64,000 bases of DNA from Macrosoma leucophasiata (lineage: Eukaryota > Arthropoda > Insecta > Lepidoptera > Hedylidae), in the NCBI GenBank assembly GCA_036365455.1, contig JAWQUS010000026.1:15456001-15520000 (forward strand). The letters run 5' to 3'. Position numbers and translations under genes: made by a program. Positions 21,180 through 31,999 of the stretch are shown in pieces (positions within the stretch are counted from its first letter, which is position 1; each line of letters begins with the position of its first letter). The notes beneath the pieces are model-generated. The model searched no databases, was not told the DNA's origin, and was given only the letters and a program-made list of their open reading frames with translations.

Positions 21180-23105
21180 AAATAAAACCTGATTAGGAAA
21201 ATAAGACTAAATAGTTATTGTAAGTCTACATTCATAATCGTAAAAGCTTTACGTAATCTGTCTCAACAAAATCACTTTTGTCAAAGCAACAATTTGTTAA
21301 TTTTGAAGCTCCGCGTATTTATAAACGAGTCTACATTGTAACAAAGTTTATGAGCGTTTGTGTCGTCAGTGTGCAAAAGGCATTACAACGCTGGAGGTAC
21401 GATTATTATGAAGTTAATTTGCTCTGTGAAAGGATGTTTGAAATAACAAATACATGTTGTTAATCCAATTTGAAAGTTCATTTACTTTTGTTAAACCTTG
21501 TCTGGACTGAGGATAGCAAAAATGAGATAAAATAACTTTTTAATCTTGAACATGGTTATAAAGGTGATGAAACACAAGGGCACCAGACACCACTACATTA
21601 AATTTACAAATGATTTCATATTATAAAAATGTGTTTTTAAGCACTATAAAAATTTCCCAATAGTATATGTAAGAGACCGAGCCTAACAAATCAAAACCTG
21701 ATTAAGTAAACAAGGCTCAATAACTATTGTAGATCTTCTAACGATTGTAGTTCTATTCATAATGTAAAAGCTTTATGTAATCTGTCTCAACAAAATCACT
21801 TTTGTCAAAGCAACAATTTGTTAATTTTGAAGCTCCGCGTATTTATAAACGAGTCTACATTGTAACAAAGTTTATGAGCGTTTGTGTCGTCAGTGTGCAA
21901 AAGGCATTACAACGCTGGAGGTACGATTATTATGAAGTTAATTTGCTCTGTGAAAGGATGTTTGAAATAACAAATGCATGTTGTTAATTCAATTTAAAAG
22001 TTCATTTACTTTTGTTAAACCTTGTCTGGACTGAGGATAGCAAAAATGAGAAAAAATAACTTTTTAATCTTGCACATGGTTATAAAGCTGATGAAACACA
22101 AGGGCACCAGACACCACTACATTAAATTTACAAATGATTTCATATTATAAAAATGTGTTTTTAAGCACTATAAAAATTTCCCAATAGTATATGTAAGAGA
22201 CCGAGCCTAACAAATCAAAACCTGATTAAGTAAACAAGGCCCAATAACTATTGTAGATCTTCTAACGATTGTAGTTCTATTCATAATGTAAAAGCTTTAT
22301 GTAATCTGTTTCAACAAAATCACTTTTGTCAAAGCAACAATTTGTTAATTTTGAAGCTCCGCGTATTTATAAACGAGTCTACATTGTAACAAAGTTTATG
22401 AGCGTTTGTGTCGTCAGTGTGCAAAAGGCATTACAACGCTGGAGGTACGATTATTATGAAGTTAATTTGCTCTGTGAAAGGATGTTTGAAATAACAAATG
22501 CATGTTGTTAATCCAATTTGAAAGTTCATTTACTTTTGAGAAACCTTGTCTGACTGAGGATAGCAAAAATGAGAAAAAATAACTTTTTAATCTTGAACAT
22601 GGTTACAAAGGTGATGAAACACAAGGGCACCAGACACCACTACATTAAATTTACAAATGATTTTATATTATAAAAATGTGTTTTTAAGCAAGAGACCGAG
22701 TCTAACAAATCAAAACCTGATTAAGTAAACAAGGCCCAATAGCTATTGTAGATCTTCTAACGATTGTAGTTCTATTCATAATGTAAAAGCTTTATGTAAT
22801 CTGTCTCAACAAAATCACTTTTGTCAAAGCAACAATTTGTTAATTTTGAAGCTCCGCGTATTTATAAACGAGTCTACATTGTAACAAAGTTTATGAGCGT
22901 TTGTGTCGTCAGTGTGCAAAAGGCATTACAACGCTGGAGGTACGATTATTATGAAGTTAATTTGCTCTTTGAAAGGATGTTTGAAATAACAAATGCATGT
23001 TGTTAATCCAATTTAAAAGTTCATTTACTTTTGTTATACCATATTGTCTGGACGTAGGACAACAACAATGGGAGAAAATAACTTATAATTCTTGAACATG
23101 ATTAT
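21180..23105 (+). repeat. tandem array, four copies, 524-bp period
   Basis: Anchors TTGTCAAAGCAACAATTTGT at 21278, 21802, 22326 and 22821 give periods of 524, 524 and 495 bp. The short third interval is explained by loss of ~29 bp (CACTATAAAAATTTCCCAAT AGTATATGT) between copies 3 and 4. Copies look ~97-99% identical. Each has a 61-codon frame (ends ..ERMFEITNACC) without an ATG at its start; with copies this similar, shared openness is not evidence of selection. The array sits exactly between two A copies. Confidence 0.95.
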
Positions 23106-23114
23106 GGTAATTTA

Positions 23115-23348
23115 CCAGTGGTAGACGGAGCTCACGGGCGTAGGCACCACTGCATTACCTAACCTATTTGCCGCCAAATAGTAGTGTTCAGCACTATCAT
23201 ATGCACAGAGACATAACAAGAAAGATTTCAGGAGTGGCAACTCATCCGCATTTTGACCTCTAGTTTTTGAACAGATGTCTATAGGCTACAGTCATCACTT
23301 AATATACATGTTAACTGCATGGTGGTTTACCACATCCGCTATCAAAAA
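23115..23348 (+). mobile_element. family A, diverged
   Basis: CCAGTGGTAGACGGAGCTCA to CACATCCGCTATCAAAAAAC, with a deletion in the CCGGTCAGGTGGTAATG region. Confidence 0.8.
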
Positions 23349-23790
23349 ACAATATACAAAAAAATCGTATGTGCTTTACACTACACGACTATGATAAAAC
23401 TTCTGTAGTTCAATGCGTTCCTTTAGTTCAAGTTGTATCTTCATTAACTTATTCTCTCAACTTCCGTTCTCCTCGCCCGATCACATTTTTAGTAACGCTC
23501 TCGTCAAGCATTCATCAGCTTACTCCTCAATTCATGCATGCGTAAATAAGTGAAGTTTACTCTAAAATACGTTTAATAGCACTCGACTAGGTATATCATT
23601 CTTATCGAGATTCTGTGTCAAAGGTGTTCGAGAGGAGTGGCTCTGTCGTCAAAGCCCAGAGTAACGTCACCTTCATATATATGCAGGAATTTAAGCGATC
23701 CATGCAGTTCAGTCAGAGAGTCAGATGTCGTTTGTGACCCGAACCCGAACTAGCTGTTTTGAGATAAAACACATAACACGAATCGCATTT
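23349..23790. other. 440 bp without recognised features
   Basis: Nothing recognised. Confidence 0.4.
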
Positions 23791-24069
23791 AGAGCTTAAG
23801 TGACGAAGCTCGCGGGCGTAGGCACCACCGCATTACCTAATATAATTGCCGCTAATTGGTAGTGTCCAGCACTATCGTGTTCCGGTCAGGTGGTAATGTA
23901 CGGCCCTGTAGTTTCCGGCACGGAGACATAACACCTTAGGCCTCAGGAGTGGTAACGCATCTGGTCCTTGTCTTTGACCTTGGTCTTTTTGTAAGTGTCA
24001 ACAAACAATGTTATTTAACATCAATGTGAACTGCATGCTAGTTTGCCACATCCATAATATAAAAAAAAA
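23791..24069 (+). mobile_element. family A, near full length
   Basis: Head altered (AGAGCTTAAGTGACGAAGCT); ends GCCACATCCATAATATAAAA. Confidence 0.85.
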
Positions 24070-24129
24070 TATTCCCACATACGAAATTACATTTTGATAA
24101 TCAATATTTATAATTTAAAGAAAGAACAT

Positions 24130-24340
24130 TTTATTTTTATACACCGTGCAAAGCCAGTGCAGGGTGCAACCATGCACTGGCTTTGCACGGGTGCAAATTA
24201 GATACTAACATAACATTGCGACTATAAATTGATAGTAGGCTATCCTATCTTTCAAGTTGAATCAAAGTGAACACTGTATGCAAAGTTTGATAAAAATCGA
24301 ATAATTATGTTCCCTATGAGTCCATCGCAGACAAACGACG
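24130..24340 (+). mobile_element. LINE 3'-end-like repeat opening with a perfect hairpin
   Basis: Contains the perfect 18-bp stem CCGTGCAAAGCCAGTGCA (24144-24161) / TGCACTGGCTTTGCACGG (24173-24190) with an 11-base loop. After it comes GGTGCAAATTAGATACTAAC ... AAGTTGAATCAAAGTGAACA ... ATGCAAAGTTTGATAAAAAT, the style of arthropod LINE 3' UTRs. A related opening (CTTCGCACGGGTGCAATGTT) is at ~30465. Confidence 0.5.
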
Positions 24341-24779
24341 TGGCGCGTAATTAATATACATTAAGATGATTATTATTTATTACGAATTTCATGAAAAACT
24401 AAAGAACTAAATTTAATAATTCTTTCACCAATAGCATGCTATGTTATCACTGAGTAACAAAGGTTTTATAATTAATGAAGAGAATTCCACTCTAAAACTT
24501 CAAAAATATAACCCAAGTTATAAAACGAATACAGAATTGCTTAGATCCCATGCACTGTTAGAATTACACGATGATAATGTGTGGTTGCATTATTTATCTT
24601 AAACATATCGAAAAAAGTCCGCAATAGTATGTCTTTTGTACAAAAGATATGAAGCTGAAATAGTGGACAGTAAAGAATTTTAAAACGGATACAGGATTTA
24701 CATCGCTCATTTTACATGTAATCGCAATAAACGGCTACCTCTCGTATCTGATATTAAATTTAAAGTGTATACTGCGGGA
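24341..24779. other. 440 bp, AT-rich, nothing recognised
   Basis: No feature seen. Confidence 0.35.
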
Positions 24780-26320
24780 ACAGAAGCTGCGGGCTACAGC
24801 TAGTCAGATATAGAAAACGACAGATATGACTGTCGGAAAAATATAATACAAAAAATACAATTTCTCTTACTAGTGACCTAAATATCGTATAAATACCCCA
24901 TTCTGTTATATTGTCGTTTCCCTTTTTACCAGTCTATTGACATAAAAAATAACACAAGCCAGCTTCTGGGTTATACAAATAAAACCCAACAAAAAGGTAA
25001 TACCAATTCAAACTGCAAATACCCATACAAACGATAGAAAAGGCATAGCCATGTAAGAATAAAACCATCAAATAAGAATAAAGTCAATGGAAGAGTAATA
25101 AAAGAGCAAAATAACCACTTCACGTTTATAGCGTTGTTGAATTCTAAGTTAGAAGATTATTTTCTTTGAAAATAAGGAAAATACGCATCGATAATTGTAG
25201 TGGCGGCTCGTAATAGGATTCTTTGGAGCGGTATCCAATAGCTTTTGATATGAAAGCTTGAACATACAGATCGCGGTTTCACGATTAAATTAAATTGTTC
25301 CGTTTTGAGTTTAGAAAGAGAAAATAGGATAATTTCGACTTTGTAGAGCGTTATCTGTGTAACATACTAAGGCACTGGTAGTGCGACATGAGGTAAATTT
25401 TGATGCGAAAGAGACAACGCTCTACAGAGCCGAAAATAGCCGAAGTCTCTTTCCTAATGTCGATGTGCAAATTTTTTTGCTGGGGATTGTACCTGATATT
25501 AAAAGTAGATAGGAACTGTGGAAATAAAAGTTGCGGGCAACAGCTAGTCAAGAATAAAAAACGATAGATATGACTATCCACAAAAAAATATATAAAGAAA
25601 TAAAAACAAATTCAGTGGAAGAGTAACAATAGAGCAAAATAACCAGTTCATGTGTATAATGTTGTTGAATTTTAAGTTAGAATATTATTTTCTTTGAAAA
25701 TACGCATCGATAATTGTAGTAGCGGCTCGTAATAGGATTCTTTGGAGCGGTATCCAATAGCATTTGATAGAAAAGCTCGAACATACAGATCGCGGTTTCT
25801 CGATTCTAGCAGATTGTTCCGTTTCGAGTTTAGGAAAGAGAAAACAGACTTGTTTCGACTTCGTAGAGCATTATCTCTGTTGCAAACTGCATACTTAAGC
25901 ACTGGTAGTGCGGCATTAGGTTAATTTTGATAAAAATGGTGACAAACGTCACATAGGCAGTGTGCAAAAGAGACAACGCTTTACAGAGCCGAAAATATCC
26001 GAAATCTCTTTCCTAGAGTCGATGTGCAATATTTTTTGTTGGAGAGTGTACTTGATATTAAACGTAAATACTGCGGAAGCAAAAGTTGCGGGCAATAGCT
26101 AGTCAGATATAAGCAACGACAGATATGATCATTATCGACAAAAAAATCAGAACAAATTCAATGGAAGAGAAACAAAAGAGATAAATAACCACTTCATGTT
26201 TATAATGTTGTTGAATTTTATTATTTTCTTTAAAAAAAAAAAATGTTAATTGCGTCGCGTACGTAATGCTTTCACCTTTAATCGAAACACGAGAGAAATA
26301 GGTAAATATTCTGCTATGCA
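24780..26320 (+). repeat. imperfect tandem duplication, two full and one partial unit
   Basis: GCAACAGCTAGTCA-type anchors at ~24795, 25540 and 26095 and TAATAGGATTCTTTGGAGCG at 25211 and 25730 (519-bp offset). Units also share ACGATAGATATGACT, TGGAAGAGTAA, AATTGTAGTRGCGGCTCG and CAGATCGCGGTTTC. The first interval is longer (~745 vs ~555 bp), so there were later indels. Copies are clearly older than those of the 524-bp array. Confidence 0.75.
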
Positions 26321-26559
26321 TGATACGCTGAAGCTTTCACAAAATTTCGCCAATATTTATAATATATTGTATTCATTCATATGAACCGTTAGCAAAAGAG
26401 GTATATTGTTCAACTCGTTCGTTGTTAAATTGTCTGAAAAGAAGGGTTTTGGTTTTCGTAAACAATTTTTTTTGGTCGTAAAAGCAGAATGGTACCCTAC
26501 ATGTCAATAATGTTTAACAAAAAAGTCATAAAATGTAGGCAAGTACTTTTATTAGTAAC

Positions 26560-26820
26560 TAGCTGACTCTGCAAACTTCGTATTGCCTCAGAATTGAATA
26601 ATGTGTCAAAGGTTTGATAGGTACGGAATATTTGTATGGGAAAATTAAATTGTGTTTTTTACTATTCCTCTTCAATTTCTTCATATTTTTTTACCTTTTA
26701 AACCTTTCCTGGACTTCCAAAAATCATACCAAAATGAGCCAAATCGGTCCAGCCGTTCTCGAGTTTTAGCGAGACTAACGAACAGCAATAGATTTATATA
26801 TGTATATAGCCTAATAAAAT
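26560..26820 (+). mobile_element. family R, second copy
   Basis: AACTAGCTGACTCTGCAAAC, TTCGTATTGCCTCAGAATTG, TCGGTCCAGCCGTTCTCGAG, tail TTATATATGTATATAG. Same layout as 3343-3597. Confidence 0.6.
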
Positions 26821-27924
26821 ACCTATTATTAATTTTTCAAATTAAATTCCAAAATCGCTAGTTAAGTATCCGTTTTAATAAATTTACAGAAAAATCCAAA
26901 TGATCTGCATTAAATCGTTCCTTGACAGCGCATCCATACTGAAAGATTATACGCTAAGAATCACAATGAAAACTTAAATAATTCAGTGCATGAAAATCTG
27001 GTGTAACGCAAAACGCGCCGCGGTCATAATTCGACCGCTAACTGAATATTTGATAAATAAAAAACACCCGTGCGGTAACTGTGCGGCTAACCATGATTTG
27101 AGATGGTTGGAGGGTTGTTTTAAATTACTGGTGTATGACCGGTGTCTTAGAATCACCTTGCTTTCTATTTTATTATTGACTAGCTTGCTTCGTCCGCGTG
27201 CATGTTACTTATCAGGATCATGTTTTAATTAAACCCCGTTATAATTGCAAGAACCGTTATAATGGCCAACCTAGCCATACAGATAATTTATTAACATTAA
27301 ATTGTGTTTGTGAAGAATATTTTTAGGGCTAGAAATAAGGAAATCCCATTGATATTTCCCCCTACATGTAAGTAAGGGGCTACTTTTTCTGTCCTTATCT
27401 TTGCCTACGCAAATAACTTATAATTGTAATCAGGCTCCTGCAAACCAATTTTCGTACTGCTAAATTCAGAAATTAGAAAATTTCCATACAAATTTTACCC
27501 TATTTTTATTTTATGTTGTCCACAATTTTTTTCATTATTGCAAGTGTTGAAATTTCTATATGTTTTATTTTTGCAAATATACATTTGTCCTTTTTTCTAT
27601 TAAAAATAAACCCTGAGAACATAAATAAGCAGTCCCACTTTGAACAGAATAAATAGACACTCTACAGCGGAATCTCGTAACAGCACATTTCTGTCTCTGT
27701 CTGTTTCTAATTTGCAGCTAGAAAGGGCTGAGTTTTTATTTAGGCCCTTAGGCGTAGGAAGATTTTTATCTCTGAGGCGTGAAATATTCTTTGTAGAATA
27801 TTAGATTAGGTATTTGGTAGTGTTTTTCGGCGTGATTCATGAAATAACCTACTTTTTTATGACAACGTAAAGCAAGTTAGGTATGTCGTAAGGTTATATA
27901 CACAATAATTTGTAGGATTTTGAG
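26821..27924. other. 1.1 kb with little structure
   Basis: AT-rich. TGACTAGCTTGCTTCGTCCG at ~27180 looks like the opening of a lepidopteran repeat, but it is not followed by a recognisable body. Confidence 0.35.
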
Positions 27925-28190
27925 GAGAAGTGCGCATGGCTCCGCGGCTGGTGTAGATCGGAGGCGATCTATTCGGTTAAGCGATACGGGCGCGGTCGGG
28001 TGTGTGATGGGTGACCGTTAGTGGCAAATCAAAATGTGCGTTTCCGTGTTTCAGAGGACACGTTAAGCCCTTGGTCCTGGTTGCTATCGATAGATAGCAG
28101 TCACCCATCACATACCCGACTATCTCTATCGCTAAGCCGAGTAGATCGCTTACGATCTACACCAGCCGTGGGGCCATACGCGCTTCATTT
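27925..28190. mobile_element. two partial B elements head to head (inverted pair)
   Basis: The left half reads GCGCATGGCTCCGCGGCTGG ... GTGTGTGATGGGTGACCG. The right half is its rough inverse, GTCACCCATCACATACCCGA ... CACCAGCCGTGGGGCCATAC. They diverge by several percent, so this is an old inverted pair or two insertions. Confidence 0.7.
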
Positions 28191-28364
28191 TGAAATATAT
28201 TACGTTATATTATACGGGAGCTTTCCTTTACAGTACAATTCTTCAGTGTCTGATTTCTGTCACAAACTTGAAACCTGAAAAAGTGCCAAGTTCGAATAGA
28301 GTCTCGGTTATTTCCTTGTGAAAGTCGAGCGCAAACTTTGGCTTGACTTGCTTGCTATAAATAA

Positions 28365-28735
28365 TAATAATAATGGCAACCCATTATACGTCCCACTGCT
28401 GGGCACGAGTCTCTCCCCTTTTTTGGGGGAGGCCTGGAGCTTACTCCACCACGCTGCTCCAATGCGGATTGGTGGAGGTGTTGGGGTTAGTGGCCAACCC
28501 GCTGTCGGATGTTTTCAAACCGCCCATAAGGCCTCCGATAAGGTTTAATGACTGCTATCTATCGATAGCAACCGGGACCGACGGCTTAACGTGCCCTCCG
28601 AAGCACGGAAACGCGCATTTAATTTGCCACTAGCGGTCACCCATCACACTACCCGACCGCGCCCGTAGTGCTTAACCGAGTAGATCGTTTACAATCTACA
28701 CCAGCCGCCGGGCCATGCGCCTACACCAGCCGCCG
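28365..28735 (-). mobile_element. family B, full length
   Basis: AATAATAATAATGGCAACCC through TCTACACCAGCCGCCGGGCC. Contains CGGCTTAACGTGCCCTCCGA, the core shared with the S SINE at 29.2 kb. A second CACCAGCCGCCGGGCC follows directly (tandem 16-bp repeat). Strand given by the (ATT)n tail. Confidence 0.85.
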
Positions 28736-28857
28736 GGCCTTGCTTGCTAGTTTTAAACCAAATACACTTCTCATGCGGTTTTTTTTCCTTTTTATTTATA
28801 TGTCTACTTTCACGATTTGTATTCATTTTTTATGGTGTAAACAGGACTTAATCGCGT

Positions 28858-28995
28858 ACTATAGAGTATTTGCCTCGACACTCGACGTTTCGGCCGTAAC
28901 GCAACGGCCGTGGTCACGAGAAGACTGAGTGTCGAGGTAAATACTTCGATTGAAATATCTGCCTACCCCGTTAGGGACCTGGCGTGAAGATACGT
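28858..28995. mobile_element. F-family inverted element followed by a D tip
   Basis: GTATTTGCCTCGACACTCGA and TGAGTGTCGAGGTAAATACT are inverted arms around CGTTTCGGCCGTAACGCAAC GGCCGTGGTCACGAG. The ACGTTTCGG ... GTGGTCACG motif also occurs at 38690-38790 and in the long foldback at 43307-43692. The D 3' tip (GCCTACCCCGTTAGGGACCT) follows at 28958-28995. Confidence 0.6.
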
Positions 28996-29001
28996 ACAGA
29001 C

Positions 29002-29028
29002 ATATATATATATATATATATATATATA
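29002..29028. repeat. (AT)n microsatellite
   Basis: Uninterrupted ATAT run of 27 bases. Confidence 0.95.
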
Positions 29029-29115
29029 CAGTATAAAAATACCTGTCTACATGTTTGAACTTGCTTGTTCCTATACTAAGTTCAGCGGTAGTCAAATGAA
29101 GAGATTGGTTCCATT

Positions 29116-29212
29116 TTTTTATGTAACAAGGATGCAGTATACTGCAGCCTATGGACATTTGCACAAAAACCAGATGTCAACTGCCGATGCGCTGCCACCC
29201 CTGAGTCTTCAG
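29116..29212 (-). mobile_element. family A 3' fragment
   Basis: TTTTTTATGTAACAAGGATG, CAGCCTATGGACATTTGCAC, GCGCTGCCACCCCTGAGTCT. It joins directly onto the S SINE. Confidence 0.65.
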
Positions 29213-29522
29213 TCGCGGTGGCCAATCTCAACGGAGACTAGCCAACTGCGCGGGAGATATCATAGTGCACAAGTGTATGCGCAAACACAAGTGCACTTTC
29301 TATTCCCTCACTCTCATAGCCCGATGGGACGGCAATTCGACATGACCGGAAAGAGATCGGGTCCACGGCTTTACGTGCTCTCCGAGGCACGACCAGACTC
29401 CGGGCTCCTACTGGGAATCTCTACACAGAAAAAAAACCCAATAACAGATTTTTCCGATCTAGGGATTGAACCCAGGACCTCAGGTTTCGCCATCGCGATT
29501 ACGACCACTGAGCCAACGAGGC
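29213..29522 (-). mobile_element. family S SINE, tRNA-derived
   Basis: On the minus strand the head is CTGCCTCGTTGGCTCAGTGG (A box TGGCTCAGTGG), then CCTGGGTTCAATCCCTAG (B box). The body carries TCGTGCCTCGGAGAGCACGT, the lepidopteran core shared with family B. Full length apart from the A-rich end. Confidence 0.8.
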
Positions 29523-29724
29523 AGTCGACGTTAGTGACTGTGTGTAATATAGATTTAAGGGTTCGTTCTTCATTTTCAATTATTACTTCACTACATCACT
29601 CCATATTAAAGTTCCCCTATTTTCTCTGTCTGTATGTATGCGCTAAACTTGGAAAGTTGTGAACAGATTTTGTTCCTATTCGAAATATTGGAAAGAGGGT
29701 TTTCTGAAGAAGGTTATATCTATC

Positions 29725-30042
29725 TATACAAATAAATAAAATTGTCTGTTTGTAATATAAAAATTACCGCTTTTTACTAAATGCATATGTATGCATATGT
29801 ATGTATACAAAAGGTTTAAATGCCAAAACAACATTATTTACAATTTTTGTCTGTCTGTCTGTCTGTTTGGCTGGGCTAATCTTGGGAACGGGACTGATTT
29901 TGATGAGACTTTCATTGGCAGATAGCTGATGTAATAAGGAGTAACTTAGGCTACTTTTTTACTCGCTTCGCCCACGACTTCGTCCGGGTAGATACTGAAC
30001 AATCATAAATTCTCATGCGGACGAAGTCGCGGGGACAGCTAG
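29725..30042 (+). mobile_element. family G, second copy
   Basis: Parallel to 5395-5725: GTCTGTTTGTAATATAAAAA, a GTCTGTCTGTCTGTCTGTTT run, GCAGATAGCTGATGTAATAA, GACGAAGTCGCGGGGACAGC. About 90% similar by eye. Confidence 0.7.
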
Positions 30043-30440
30043 TCTATAATGAAGCATACCCGTGCGAAGCTAATAAACGCCATAAAGCTGAGAAAGTAAT
30101 ATAAAAATCATCCTTTATATTGTACTAAGTGGTTTATATTTGGCAAAAGTGCTCCAATAGAATGAAGTCAGTTATATCCTTGTTAAAAACAAGTGGCGCA
30201 AACTTTCGATTGACTTGCAAGTTTTTAACTGGCGTTGCTTCGCAGAGACTTCTCTCCGTTTTATTTGCTCACCTGTCTAGTTGGTCGTTTCATCTTTGTT
30301 TGATGCTTGCTGCGTTAAATGTGAGTAGGTAAATAAGAAGCATGAACATGGATCAAGTCTCAGGAAAGACAATAGATGTAATGTCACTCCTGAGGCTTGA
30401 CCCATTTCCAACTTTATGATTGTACACATTGCAGTTTATA
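30043..30440. other. 400 bp without recognised features
   Basis: No recognised family; the open frame at 30129-30332 shows no domain. Confidence 0.35.
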
Positions 30441-30505
30441 GGTTACTAGCGGCTCGCCCTGGCTTCGCACGGGTGCAATGTTACCTACATTATTACTGTC
30501 ATAAA

Positions 30506-30770
30506 CATAGAGCAACACGGACCACCGGCCGCGGCGGACCGGTGAGGAATAGCCATAGCGATTATTACCGATGCAAAACAGTCTGACATTTTTTGCACAC
30601 TACAAAAATCGTCTTTTACTACGAAACTCACACCTTGACTTTAACGAAATACAGAAACAATTTCACGCACACATTTAAACATCTAGGCGATAGGTATAAC
30701 CTATTTGGGCTTGTACTTTGACAGAGGGGAAAGCCTGCATATGTCTTCTCCCCTCCGGTGTTGCTCTATG
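30506..30770. mobile_element. hAT-like MITE, 265 bp
   Basis: Inverted ends CATAGAGCAACAC and GTGTTGCTCTATG, 13 bp perfect. Flanks GTCATAAA (30498-30505) and ATCATAAA (30771-30778) match at 7 of 8, an 8-bp target duplication with one change. The GC-richer interior (CCACCGGCCGCGGCGGACCG) has no open frame of note. Confidence 0.75.
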
Positions 30771-30787
30771 ATCATAAACATCTTTTA

Positions 30788-30969
30788 CGGGTGGTAGAGA
30801 ACCAATGTAGAGGATCGAGGACTTGGCACCACCGCATTACCTAATGTATCTGCCGCTAAATGGTAGTGTTCAGCACTATCGTGTTCTAGTTAGATGGTAA
30901 TGTATATCCCCGCAATAACTGTCACAGAGACGTAACCACTAAAGTCTCAGGGGTGGCAACGCAGCATTT
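30788..30969 (+). mobile_element. family A, A2 subfamily, 3' end missing
   Basis: GGGTGGTAGAGAACCAATGT to GGGGTGGCAACGCAGCATTT. Stops where the inverted-repeat container begins, so the container may have inserted into or deleted this copy. Confidence 0.75.
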
Positions 30970-31144
30970 AAAATAGTTTTAAAACTTCGGAACAAGAAGA
31001 TGAAAATTGAAGTTTAGTATGGAGTGCATCTGCTGTTCTTAGGAAAGACCACAGGTTAAAAATATTTAAGATACCAGGGAGAGAGAATGGTCTGTAGATT
31101 CTTTTGTACAAATCAATGATTCACTGGTCCCATAAAAAAACAAA

Positions 31145-31367
31145 ATACTGGTGGTAGAGCTCCAGTGACGGAGCTCGCGGGCGTAGGCACCACCGCATCA
31201 CCTAATCATGCCTCTGTGATAGTTATTACGGGGCCATAAATTACCATCAAACCGGAACACGATAGTGCTGAACACTACCATTTAGCGGCAGATTGATTAG
31301 GTAATGCAGTGGTGCCTACGCCCGCGAGCTCCGTCACTGGAACTCTACCACCTGTTTAAGGATTCCT
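31145..31367. mobile_element. two partial A elements, head outward inverted pair
   Basis: Plus head 31145-31205 (ACTGGTGGTAGAGCTCCAGT to CACCACCGCATCACC) then a minus A2 copy 31206-31367 (GCCTCTGTGATAGTTATTAC to CTCCGTCACTGGAACTCTAC). The ~60-bp ends are nearly perfect inverse copies. Confidence 0.8.
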
Positions 31368-31394
31368 AGTAACTAACTGAGACTAAGTTCGTAA

Positions 31395-31560
31395 CAGGGA
31401 ATTAAATTTATCCCGCATTATAAAGGCTTTATTTAGCGGGAGTTAGGGGTGCTGTCATTACGTATGATCACGGGAGCTCTCATAATTGCGGATTCCGGGT
31501 AAAACTCGCTAAAGTAAAAGTGATTTCATGTTTTAATGACTCACGCGAGTTATGCCAATT
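31395..31560 (+). repeat. family Q segment, copy 1
   Basis: GAATTAAATTTATCCCGC, GGAGCTCTCATAATTGCGGA, TTCCGGGTAAAACTCGCTAA, CACGCGAGTTATGCC. Two further copies at 33760-33905 and 34560-34735. Confidence 0.55.
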
Positions 31561-31628
31561 TCTCGGATATGGAACTTTTACTGTCATTGAAGTTATTTTC
31601 TTTGTTTTATTTAAAGAAAAATAGAAAG

Positions 31629-31775
31629 AAAAATTTGACTTCAGGCGAGACTCGAACTCGCGGCCTACTGACTTCAGTAGCTCAATTGGAAGAGCGGTTG
31701 GACTAGATTCCCAGTAGGCCGCGAGTTCGAGTCTCGCCTGAAGTCAAATTTTTCTTTCCATTTTTCTTTAAATAA
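31629..31775 (+). mobile_element. T inverted pair; tRNA-like block 31671-31744
   Basis: A minus-strand half unit (to GCGGCCTACTG at 31670) is followed with no gap by a complete plus unit ACTTCAGTAGCTCAATTGGA ... CTGAAGT. The plus block folds with a perfect 7-bp acceptor stem, D arm GCTC/GAGC and T arm GCGAG/CTCGC. The anticodon stem closes with A-C and the loop reads CTAGATT. TTTTT follows. Confidence 0.8.
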
Positions 31776-31792
31776 AATATATTTAACGCCAG

Positions 31793-31982
31793 GTATCTTC
31801 ACGCCAGGTCCCTAACGGGGTAGGCAGAGAGTGTAGAGCGCCAGACATCCCGGTTCTGACAAACCTCTCGTGCCTCGTCTACCTTCATCATTCTCTTCAT
31901 ACATGCACGCCGATTCCTAAGACTTTTGACCCCACCATCAGACAGAACTCGACCTATTTGGTCCTGGTAGGTCAGCCTTGGT
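31793..31982 (-). pseudogene. family D, RT carboxy-terminus, nearly complete tail
   Basis: Minus-strand counterpart of 10125-10276 that also holds the 3' end (CTCTACACTCTCTGCC.. TACCCCGTTAGGGACCTGGC, GTGAAGATACC). The coding part resembles ..ACMKRMMKVDEARE.CQ.. with at least one stop or frame change. Confidence 0.75.
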
Positions 31983-31999
31983 GAAATAGTCTTGCTCAG

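Noticed and set aside
21278..23006. Four copies of a 61-codon frame as a tandem gene family
   Set aside because: The frame begins at TTG, not ATG. Copies are nearly identical at the DNA level, so openness is inherited, and no domain is recognisable.
29051..29662. 203-codon open frame as a gene
   Set aside because: It runs through an A fragment and the whole S SINE, so openness is incidental.
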